From contig OZ038450.1 of assembly GCA_964036195.1 (NCBI GenBank), positions 15,378,701 to 15,442,700 of the forward strand: a stretch of DNA of 64,000 nucleotides, given 5' to 3'. This document shows positions 24,233 to 33,900 of the stretch, piece after piece (the stretch's first letter is position 1; each line of letters starts with the position of its first letter). The position numbers were made by a program, and so were the translations under genes. The notes under the pieces are model-generated. The model was not told the DNA's origin. It did not search any database and saw nothing but the letters and a program-made list of their open reading frames with translations. Origin of the DNA: Sphaerolaimus hirsutus. Lineage: Eukaryota; Nematoda; Chromadorea; Monhysterida; Sphaerolaimidae.

Positions 24233-27200
24233 GTAAGTTTGGGTAGGGAAATGTATCTGCTTCTTACTGGGACTGGAATATTCATTTTCGCAGCATCAGG
24301 ATTTTGGTGATGGGGGTTTTAACTAATTTGAAAATCACAACACCTGACTGAGGTTTAGGACTGGAAAATCACAATATTTTACCAGAGATGGGAACCAAAT
24401 GAGGTTCACATTTGATGCATGTCTCGCACAAGAAAAATATATTTGAACAATTCATGCATAGCATACTGCAAGATCAATCTGTAAATTTATTAGCATACGC
24501 AAACCTAAAATTTGAGTGACCACAGAACCAGGGATCCCGAGAGAGTAATCTCCCACATTCACCAGCATACCCCCACTTCTGCAAAATCAGCCAGATAATT
24601 ATCTTTGCCCGATTAAGACATTTTGTAAAATTGAAAAAAAAATTTCCAATCCCCCCATGCCAGGTGACCAGCCGCGACTTTATTCTCCTGATGACAGCCG
24701 CCAAAGCAGGCAGAGAGGGCTGCGCGCGCCGCTGCTGCAAGTCGATGGCTGATTTCGTGCTGCCAAATGACAACCGGCCGGCGGCGCACGCGTTTTTTGA
24801 CAACGATGCGAAGTTTTGGTGCTGGCCCAGGCCTGCTGTGTTCATGCTTTGTGTCACTGTGTTACAGGTGAGAGCATTGGGGTTAAGACGATATGTGTAG
24901 CTTGTCAATATGTTGAGCATTTTCATACTGAATACCGTATTTCCTCGACATGCCCCCCCTCGAAATACCCCCAAGTCTGAGCGAACTGGGGAAAAAATGA
25001 CCCCCTCGAAAAAAACACGTCTCCAATAATGTACATTTTATATGCAATGTACACGATCTAATGATTGCTGCCAAATTTCATCGCAGCTGCAGATTACTTA
25101 TTAGTGTAGGGTAGATATATTTACCCCTTCCCTATATCTGTCCAAATAGGTATATCCGGTTTGGTTTCGTTTGTCACGAGCTTTGGGTATTTTTTGCCTA
25201 CTCTTTACTGCAATCCTTCACGAAATTTTCTGACGAAATAATGACCAGTCCTTGAATAAGGCCCCCCTCAAAATTTGCTGGAGAAATAAAAAAAACCTCT
25301 GGGGGTATTTCGAGAAATACGGTATACACATTAAATGTCCATTACTTACTATAGATACAAATGTCGAATATCGAGAAAAATGAATATGAACGACATTAAA
25401 TTTTTTTGAAAAAGTATCGAATAGTAACATCCAACAGTCATACCAACAAAACCAGATTCCTGTCATTTTGGCGATGTTCCAAATTACCACTGCCTCATAT
25501 TGTGCGCTAAATCAATTGCAGATTGCTGTCTTCATTTATTACTCTGTCAGACTTTGCAAAAGATGGAATGATTTTGGCTGGTTGACAGAATGCATTGGCT
25601 GTTTTTCAACCAATGGAAATGAAAGCGAGATTGTTGGAAATCTTGTATTTTTACCTCAGTTGAGAGTGGAAGCGTGGCGTTTCTTGACTTACGCATTGCT
25701 GCATAATGGGTTGGTTGAAGTATCAGTTTTTTCTATGCATAGCGATCAAAAACGTTTTTTGACGTCTCGTTAAAAATGGCTGCCAACCCCATGTGCGAAA
25801 AGGAGCTGGTGGTAGTTCCAAGCCCTGTAAAGTGTAAAGTAAAGCGACAAATGTCATGTAAAATGTCAATCAAAACAAAAAAGAAAATATTTCATTACTG
25901 AACTTTGCATGACAATTGACCCTTTATTACATTTGTCATAACAATTGGCACTTTGCATGACATTTTACATTAAATTTGACACTTTACTCTACATTTTACA
26001 GGTCTTGTCACAGCCCCCCTTTGTGGAAATCCCGCAACTTGTTTGTTATATTATAGGCAAAATTGTAACTGAAAGTACCTAAAAGTACTAAAAGTGAGTG
26101 AAGTGAAGTAATTTTTTACATTTAAGTGACTGAGTGTAATTAGGATTACTGTAAGTGAACGTAAATACGTCACTTGACTCACACTCACAAATTTCACTAG
26201 TCACTCATCAAAGTGTAGAATTTGCCCTAGAAGTACTTGACAGGTTATATCAACATTTCAGCCTGCTACATTTGATCAGCATCAGCTTGCTTCAAATAAT
26301 TTTGGGCTTCCCATTGGAACTGTGCCAAGGAATTTGGCGTATTGCCGCCCTGTACATTTTGGCAACTGCAACGGGATCCTTACTGACTTATGCTACGGAT
26401 GGCCAATCAATGCTCGTCGGTGCCAGCGCTGGCTGTTTTGCACTTATATGCGCATTTGGTATTTTTATGGTCTTAGTGAGTATTTACATTGACATAATGC
26501 TGAGATGCAGTGATTTTGACTGGATAATCCGAAAACCACTTTTGACCGCAGAATTGGCCAGAAATGAATGCAAAATGGGTGCGGCTGGCAATGGTTCTAA
26601 TTTACATACTGATTGAGTCATTACTGGCGGTATATCGAAGGTTTTTTGCCCCTCCGTGCGAGCAAACTTCATACGCGGGACACCTGGCAGGTGCATTGAC
26701 AGGTAAAGTGAAAGATACACTGACTTTGATACACAAAGATATAAATTTTTGATTAAAATAATTAAATCAAGGGTGCTCCCAAAGGTCTCCTAGGGGGTGG
26801 GGGCTGCCCCCCCCCCAAATCCGCCAGCTATCTATCTATCCCGGAAGCAAATTTTTTGGCTATCTATCCCCAAATCGGCCAGCTATCTACCTATCTGGAG
26901 CGTTTTTTAAGAAATTTTTCCCCAATTATCGCTCAAAATTGCTAATTATCGTACCTTTTTATAGTTTTTCACCTTCAAAATCGCGGCTTTCGCCTACCGT
27001 ATTACCTCGAAATACCCCAATGGGGGTTTATTATTTCGCTAGCAAAATTTGGAGGGGGGGGTTAATTCGAGGGGGGTTATGCGAGGGGGGTTTATTATTT
27101 CGTCAGAAATTTTCGTAAGAATCGTAGTAAAAAATAGGCATTTGCGTACCCAAAACAGGTAATAAATGTGTCCAAACAGGGTATATTCGGACATAAAAAC

Positions 27201-27854
27201 GTAGATAGCTACACAAACTATTCTATGTGTAGCTGCAATGCAAATTAGCAGTAATATACATCATGAACATTGTATACATGACGTATTTATTATGTGCGTG
27301 ACGTACAATATTCAGAAGGGGGGGGGGTATTTCGAGGGGGTTTATTACTTCCCCAGCCCATTTTGAGGGGGTTAATTCGAGGGGGGACAATTCGAGGTAA
27401 TACGGTATACACATGTTTATATACCTTTTTTAGCCATTTTTTGCCTGTTTTAGCTCCTTTTAACCTGTTTTTAGCGATTGTTCCCCTTTCTGCCTTCTAT
27501 GCATTGAAATAGTCTATATATTTTGCCCCCACGAGCCCCTCCCCCAGAAAACTTTCAGCTATCTATCCCTCCGGAGGAGCGATTTGCAATCTATCCAGCC
27601 CCCGCGAGGGCCAAAATATTGGAGACCCCTGGGTCCCCCTAGTCCGAACCATGGCAAAATGTGTACAAAATGCTGATGCTGCACATGTAGGCGTTCTACT
27701 GGGACCGGGGCTTTTACGAAGTATAGGAATTCGACCCCGATGGTACAAAGTTCTCGCTGGAGCTGGAGCCATTTTGTATTGCCTAATCCTTGGTGCAATG
27801 GTGGCGCTCGTGTGCACCGTGCAACCGATTGAAGTGATCAGACAGTGTCATTAA
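23993..27854 (+). CDS. Rhomboid-family intramembrane serine protease with EF-hand (RHBDL/rho-4 type), N-terminus not found
   Basis: Six exons: 23993-24232, 24664-24867, 25522-25709, 26262-26475, 26552-26702 and 27691-27854, with compatible phases throughout. The order is: an EF-hand loop (VDKDNDGQVPLLDLQSF), a second EF-like helix (VTSRDFILLM), TM1 (PAVFMLCVTVLQIAVFIYYS), the luminal WR loop (VEAWRFLTYALLHNG), TM2, then catalytic Ser in LVGASAGCFAL, catalytic His in SYAGHLAGALTG, and a last hydrophobic segment (AGAILYCLILGAMVALVC) before TAA. Rhomboids cleave membrane proteins inside the bilayer. The EF-hand places it with RHBDL1-3 and fly rho-4. The conserved TM2 Asn is Ile here (HLISISLLQ). 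About 390 codons are recovered, near family length, so only a short N-terminal part is missing. Confidence 0.85.
24664..24867 (+). CDS. Rhomboid gene, second EF helix and start of TM1
   Basis: Acceptor CATGCCAG, donor CAG|GTGAGA, 68 codons. Begins VTSRDFILLMTAAKAG and ends FWCWPRPAVFMLCVTVLQ, the start of TM1. Confidence 0.8.
24933..25324. mobile_element. MITE, TACCGTATTTCCTCG family
   Basis: Ends TACCGTATTTCCTCGACA and CGAGAAATACGGTA, with CCCCCTCGAAATACCCCC words inside. Occupies most of the rhomboid intron 24868-25521. Confidence 0.8.
25522..25709 (+). CDS. Rhomboid gene, TM1 and L1 loop exon
   Basis: Acceptor AATTGCAG. Encodes IAVFIYYSV..., then LPQLRVEAWRFLTYALLHN. The only donor that keeps frame with the next exon is GG|GTTGGT, a weak site. 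Confidence 0.78.
25818..26009. mobile_element. Foldback MITE, CCAAGCCCTGTAAA family
   Basis: Left CCAAGCCCTGTAAAGTG, right TTTACAGGTCTTGT, with TGACA words between. Lies in rhomboid intron 25710-26261. Related to 53151-53365 and 2387-2540. Confidence 0.7.
26262..26475 (+). CDS. Rhomboid gene, TM2-TM4 with catalytic serine
   Basis: Acceptor ACATTTCAG, donor TTA|GTGAGT. Encodes LLHLISISLLQIILGFPLEL and the catalytic motif LVGASAGCFALICAF. Confidence 0.88.
26552..26702 (+). CDS. Rhomboid gene, TM5-TM6 with catalytic histidine
   Basis: Acceptor GACCGCAG, donor ACA G|GTAAAG. Encodes NWPEMNAKWVRLAMVLIYIL and SYAGHLAGALTG. Confidence 0.88.
26784..27627. mobile_element. Repeat, GGTCTCCTAGGGGG / AGCTATCTATC family (interrupted)
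   Basis: Short inverted ends GGTCTCC and GGAGACC. The body has repeated AGCTATCTATC, TCCCTCCGGAGGAGCGATTT and TTTTTAGCCATTTTT words, also seen at 23520-23960, 29060-29200 and 40845-41185. It carries a nested C-rich MITE at 26995-27407 and fills the last rhomboid intron. Confidence 0.65.
26995..27407. mobile_element. MITE, TACCGTATTACCTCG family, nested
   Basis: Ends TACCGTATTACCTCGAAAT and CGAGGTAATACGGTA. Closely matches 22054-22493 in inverted orientation. Nested in the 26784-27627 repeat. Confidence 0.85.
27691..27854 (+). CDS. Rhomboid gene, last exon (TM7)
   Basis: Acceptor ACATGTAG. Phase 1 joins as Gly to give GALTGVLLGPGLLRSIG, followed by the hydrophobic AGAILYCLILGAMVALVC and the end VIRQCH-TAA. 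Confidence 0.75.
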
Positions 27855-28383
27855 GTAAGCGCTTTATCTGTGAAATGATAAAAATTTGAAGAATTCAGAA
27901 TATTACATCTTCCGCGGGCTGATTCTTTGGCTTTATACTGTCGACAAAATGGCGAGATAATTTATCATATAAACATTCCATTGCAATAATACAATATTAT
28001 CTCGAAAAAATCAATATCAATATTTACGAATAAGGCAATTATGCAGTGCAGTGAATGATTGAAAGATGCAAGTAGCTGAGAAATGACTAGAGCCGCGGAT
28101 TACATATTTACAATAATATAAAAATTAAGAGTAAAAAATTATCAAATATTCTTATCTCTATGCAGCAATACCCGCCTGGCACCGTTGAGCATGAGAATAA
28201 ACCAGTAAACTTGCAAGGATAGCAATAGAGCACTTCCTGCAATCATACGATTCAATTCGCAAACATCTTGTCGTAAAGGTGTTTTAAAATTTAGCAAATA
28301 ACTTACCCAGCAGACAGCAATTTGGCATCTTGCCAAACAGCCGCGTGAGCGGCACGCCACTGTACTGCGAGTACCGCAGGAAC
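27855..28383. other. Intergenic, 3' flank of the rhomboid gene
   Basis: AT-rich. A minus-strand frame into the neighbouring transposon has no recognisable domain. No gene seen. Confidence 0.45.
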
Positions 28384-28802
28384 CAGGGCCGTATCCAGGG
28401 GGGGGGCGGGGGGGGGCTGCAGCCCCCCCCCTCCCGGGGCGAGACCAGAAAGTGACCAGAAAATGCGACTTTTTCAACGTCAGCGTAAAAAATTTTTGCG
28501 CGCAAGCGCGCATTCTTCACCAGATATAAGGTATTATCATCAGATTTGCTCCATGTGGCCGCAAATCATTAAAAATGTTGTGCTTTTTGCTGTTTTGTAT
28601 GTATATTTACATACATATACAGCGTTCCATGGCGCTGACGCCAATGGCGCCATGGCGTGGCGCCTACTAATGGCGCGAGCGCATGGCGCCATTCCGCCAC
28701 TATGTAGCTCAAATTTTAGGGGGGGGACTGAGCCCCCCCCCCCCCTCGCCGGGCTCCGTAAACAAGCAGCCCCCCCGCTCAAAAATCCTGGATACGTCCC
28801 TG
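28384..28802. mobile_element. hAT-like element, CAGGGCCGTATCC family, copy 3
   Basis: Starts CAGGGCCGTATCCAGGGGG and ends GGATACGTCCCTG. The exact 8-base duplication GCAGGAAC lies at 28376-28383 and 28803-28810. Same internal G/C hairpins and GCGCGCAAGCGCGC palindrome as copies 1 and 2. Confidence 0.9.
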
Positions 28803-28810
28803 GCAGGAAC

Positions 28811-30832
28811 ATGTATGGCACTGTTAGAATCCGACTGCAAAACCACGAGACCAACATCAGCACACCATTGATAATGTACAGTTTGCTTGACTTCATGCCC
28901 ACCTGTACTTGTATGGATTGGGACAGGGGTAAATGAGATTGTAATGGGCATAGATGACTAGAGGGTATAGATGAGTATTGGGTGGAAATACATGACTGAT
29001 GGGTCTACATTACTAGCAGCTTTTGATGACTAGTAGGCCAGTGAAAAGGCCGATAATGTCTTTAGTAGCAGGGGTCTCCCATGGGGGGGGGCGTCACCCA
29101 GCTCGCTATCTATCTCGGAGGCCACTCAGCTCTATCTACCCCCGATGCAATTTTTTTGGATACTATGACCTGAACCTCCCGTGAAAATTTCCGGTTATCC
29201 GGAGAGATTTTTGCAAAATGTGGACTCAATTTTTGCTCAAAATCTATCGAATCCACATGAGGAACAAAATCTGGAATACCCCAGCTGAGAAATAAGGGTA
29301 AAAGGTACAAAGCATACCTCAGCCAAAATAGCCCTCAGCATCACACTTGGTGTGCTGCATTCGAAAAGTAGGAAACATCCCACAAAGAAGTCACCTTTTC
29401 CATTGCGCCACCACTGAAAAGCACTTCCCCATTAAGACATGAGTGTGTGAGTTTTTAAGGTGGTTGTGGTTTTGCACATGCAAAAATACGAGCATATTAC
29501 GGACAAAATTACGTGAAAAATGTGTTTATGCACAAAACAAACGCACCAAAACAACGGGAAATGCGAATAAAAACAGTCCAACGTGGTGACAAATTATCAT
29601 TGGTCTGGCTTTAAAAACACAACGCAGCTGCCTCAGTGAAAATTGAGTGGATTTGTACTCCCGGACGCCGTATACTGAATATCTGCCAACATTTCGACTT
29701 TGAAAAAGTTTATGCTTTTAGAAATGACAAACCAACATTGATGTCAAATCGTATACGCCGTATCCAACTGCACACCAAGGATAATAATCACACAGTACCG
29801 ATCTGCGTCCCAAACAAATGTCATTGACTGCAGTGCACAAAGAAGATAAATAAATAAATAAATGTGTGGATGTGTGACAAACCTTGAAAACATAATGTCA
29901 TCATTTGTGCGCCATATGATAAATCCGCCGGTGATAAACGCCACACAGGCATGGCACGACGACACAACGCTGGAATAAAGGAATCATTTGTCAAAAATAT
30001 AATCGAAAAACGGGGATCGTGTCATAAATATTTGGATAGTTGGCCCACGTCCAAGTTACTGATTGCGTATTGTACGAATGAGAGTGGAATTTCAAAATCA
30101 GTAGAATTTTCTCCGATCTGGACCTGCAAAATCGCTATTTTCGACTATATACATGGTAATATACTTAGTTTTAGACCTTTTTGCTTTTTTATCTATATTT
30201 ATAGCTATTTCGACATTTTTGGCCGGCTGACAACTTGCTATAAGGAGTATCTCCGAAAAACGACACCACAATGGTGCCCACACTAGTGAAACTATTAGCG
30301 ACGGTCAACGAAAGAGTTGACAATTTGAAAACGAAACTCACTGATTGGCTATCAGATAAGCGCTTGCCTCTGAAAGTTTTCTATGGCACAATGAATGATG
30401 TAAAACTCTGTTAAATATAAACATACAAATGAAATATGATGCCAACGTGATAGAGATTCCTTGGACGAGGTAATCGTCCATCGGTGCGATCGCCTTTGTT
30501 GAAATTTACTAAATTTACTAAAATGTTGGAAATGTGCCAAAATGGAGAAAATAAAGATTCTTGGGCGCGCGATGCAAAGGACCGTGTAATCGTTTGTTGA
30601 ACAAACAATACTTATACGGTTTGAAGCGGCATTCGAAACTACGCTTCTGGACATAAATACGGAACTACTGTACGCCATGGCTGCAAAAACACGAGATACT
30701 TGAACAATTTTGGCAGTAAGCCAAAATGTCTACACTGAACGCTTCTGTATCCAAATCTTGGCTAGATTTTCAAAAAGCGAAAAATTCGCGGGTCGAGTGC
30801 CTTGGCCTCCGGTCCATCTGTTTCCGTCCCCG
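28811..30832. other. Intergenic between rhomboid and DBF4
   Basis: No exon recognised. 29060-29200 is a fragment of the AGCTATCTATC repeat family. The DBF4 promoter should lie near 30.4-30.8 kb, but no element can be named. Confidence 0.45.
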
Positions 30833-30958
30833 ATGGCTGTTCCAAAGTCGGCTGAGTGTACCAGGTATCCCCTCAAAGGGAAAATTATCCTGGCCGACTT
30901 ATCAGACCCGAAGAAATTGAGTAGACTGAGCAGGGACGTGCGTCAGCTCGGCGGCAAG
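30833..30958 (+). CDS. DBF4: DBF4 exon 1 (first half of BRCT-like motif N)
   Basis: ATG at 30833 gives MAVPKSAECTRYPLKGK. It ends VRQLGGK with donor AAG|GTTGGC, phase 0. The frame is open further upstream, so an earlier start or exon is possible. Confidence 0.72.
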
Positions 30959-33900
30959 GTTGGCACTCTGCCAATTGGCGTATTCCAGTTACCATCCCAA
31001 TGCCAGACCCAAGCGCACACGCCCACTTAGGACCTGGGATTTGCATTAGTTTTTGCTCCGCCTTTATTGCTCTTGCATTTGAGAGGTCAGCGGTGGCGTG
31101 CGTCAAGGCCGCTTCTGGTAGAATTATCTTACATTGTCTTTACGTGAACTTTAGTGTACAGGCATGCTTGAGAAACATTTGTGTATTTACTTTGTGGAAT
31201 TTTGTAGTGTGTACACTCGGCGGAACGCAAAGTATGCGCAGAATCCTACCACAATTTGATGAATAAAATATTGTGATAAATTTCGTAATTGATTATTCCA
31301 TAGTAAAAACGAAATATTATTTTAAAAAACTGTATCATTTTTGGTTCATTATTCAGATGTGTTATGGTAGGTTTCCATACTAGTGTAATGTCCTCCGAGT
31401 ATACTTAATTCATGACATCCATGACTGTATCACTCTGCTAGGATTTTGCAGTAATTTGTAAATAATTAAATAGTAAGTATTACAGATACGGTAATTAATT
31501 ATTTGTACAGACAATTTATTTGTACATTTCTGCACATTATTTACGTAAACTACCGTATTTGTAATATTGACTGATTACTCACTGAAAATATATAAATAGG
31601 ACAAAAATTTAACATGTAATTCAGTACGCAGCACAAACTGCCGCAAGTGCACACAAATAAATGTCACTCAATGTCATGCCTGTGCCGTAAAAGTTGACGC
31701 AAAGACAATGTAAGATAATCCGATCGGAATTGGCATAATAATTCGTAATTGTGTGTGTACGCATGTTCAACTTAGGTCGATCTGAATCAATACATAAAAA
31801 CGTTCCCGGTACTGAGTGCACGTGTGTTATCGTCTGTTTCCATTGGGATGGTAACTGTACCCAGCCTGCCAATTGGGGTTTGGCTGAGTCAGGCTTTTTC
31901 ATGGGTTTCATGTGTCTATTCTGTGTGAAGACGTGCTGCCCTTTTGGATCTAGAAAATATTATATATATATATGTTAATATATCTTCGATGTGATCCCAA
32001 AGCTAATTGAAGAGCAATGCCCACCAGGTGATTCAATTCATCGGCATTCTTTTTGCGACTTTTGTGATAATGTGCCAAAAATTCGATAGGGATTATTGAT
32101 TTGGATACGGTTTGTACTTCGCATTTATTTGGTTTGGATATGCTTACCATACAAATTTGTAATATTTTCACAATATTTTAGGCTCTGCTTAGGCTTAGGC
32201 TTAGGTCTGAGTGTTTTGGTGATGCACTCATTCTCTGGAAGGAGATGCGAGTGTCACTTGAACCTAAGCCTATTAGTAAACGAACACTGAGAAATTGTTT
32301 GCCGTTGTCGGGCCGGTGCCCAAACACTAAATTTCTAAAATCTTAATCTAAACATGAAATAAAACTCGCCAACATTTCAAACCGTGCCAAAACCACATTG
32401 ATATCCTTCGCACCATCCAGGCGCTGACTATAACTTCGGCCGACTTTTTGGGCTACGCGCAAGTGCACCTGGTGGTGAGCGACAATTCGCGCGTTTCCGA
32501 CATCAAGTCGAACATGGGCGGCGTGCGGCACGCGCTGCAGGTGTACAAGGCAGCCAAGAATGACAGTTTGAATAGGATGGGCAACGGCAGGGCTGCTAGG
32601 ATGATTCAGATGCAGAGGGCCAGGTGTGTGGCAGATTTTTATTGTCATGTGTGTGCAAATAGGTTCATTTGTTACGATGTGTTTCTATTTGCTTTGCGTG
32701 ATCTGTGCTGTAGCTCAGTCGAGATTCCTTTTGGAATCAGGTCTGTGAAAGTCCGTGTACATCGGGGTGATGTTCATGTAGATAGAATTTCGCCCCTGTA
32801 AAGCCAGACGGAGCCATGGCGCTGGCGCCATTCATAGGCAGCGCCATGGAGCGGTTGACGTTGGCGCTTACGTCTACTATATACGTGAATAATTCCTACT
32901 GCCGTATTTCCTCGAAATACCCCCCTCAAAATGGGAACTATGAATTTATAAACCCCCCCCCTCGAAATACCCCCCCAATTTAGTGTATACAGAACGTACA
33001 TGACAAAAGGTGCGGTTTGTGATCGGGGTAGTGCAGAACACACTTAACAACAATGACTGTGTTACCTGAGAACAGTGTTTATGCCGTCTACATACTTATA
33101 CAAGTCTATAGAGTTTTAAATATGGCAGTTTTTGTTGCATTGTTAACGTCTGCGTACGTTTCAAACGACAATTTTGTACTGCGATTTCAAAAAAAAATTG
33201 GCGAAATAATACCCCCCTCGAAATACCCCCTCGTTTAACCCCCAGTCAAAATTTCCACTCTGAAAAAATACCCCCGGGGGGTAATTCGAGGATATACGGT
33301 ATTCATATATTTCCGTAAATAAATGGTACATTTGCAGTAGTGTTTATACGCGAAAAACTTTGTATGAATAAAAAGTAGTTGGCGTTGAGGTAATGCGCGC
33401 CAGTGCCATTCCTGGCATGTCCGCCCCCCTCCACCCCCCTGGCGATAGGGTGGCAGAATGTACCGTACCGTACCGCATTTTTGGAAAATTTACCGTACCG
33501 TACCGTTTACCGCACTTTTAGAAATTTACCGTACCGTACCGCGTACCGCATTTTTTAAAATTTACCGTACCGTACCGCGAACCGCACTTTTCAGATTTAC
33601 CGTACCGTACCGTTTGCCGCAAAATTGAAGATTTACCGTACCGTACCGTTTACCGCAAAAGAGAAAATTTACCGTACCGTACGGTTTACCGCAAAGCCGT
33701 ACCGTCTGCCACCCTACCTGGCGACGCCACTTATCGTTACTGTAAACTCCCGGACAAATGGGTTAACTATTCTACATCGGAACCCTACATCGCGAGCATA
33801 CCTATATTGAACTTCCAGGGAGCAGCGTCAGCAAGATGTCAATGGCAATACGTTGCGCAGAAGTGGCCGCATTTCCGCCAGCGGCACCGTATCACCCGTC

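Noticed and set aside
27559..27817. Minus-strand frames opposite the last rhomboid exon
   Set aside because: The plus strand gives a hydrophobic segment in the right phase for a rhomboid TM7; the minus frames are shadows.
33446..33716. Possible CRISPR array
   Set aside because: Direct repeats are GTACCG minisatellite units with no unique spacers, within a transposon with inverted ends, in an animal genome.
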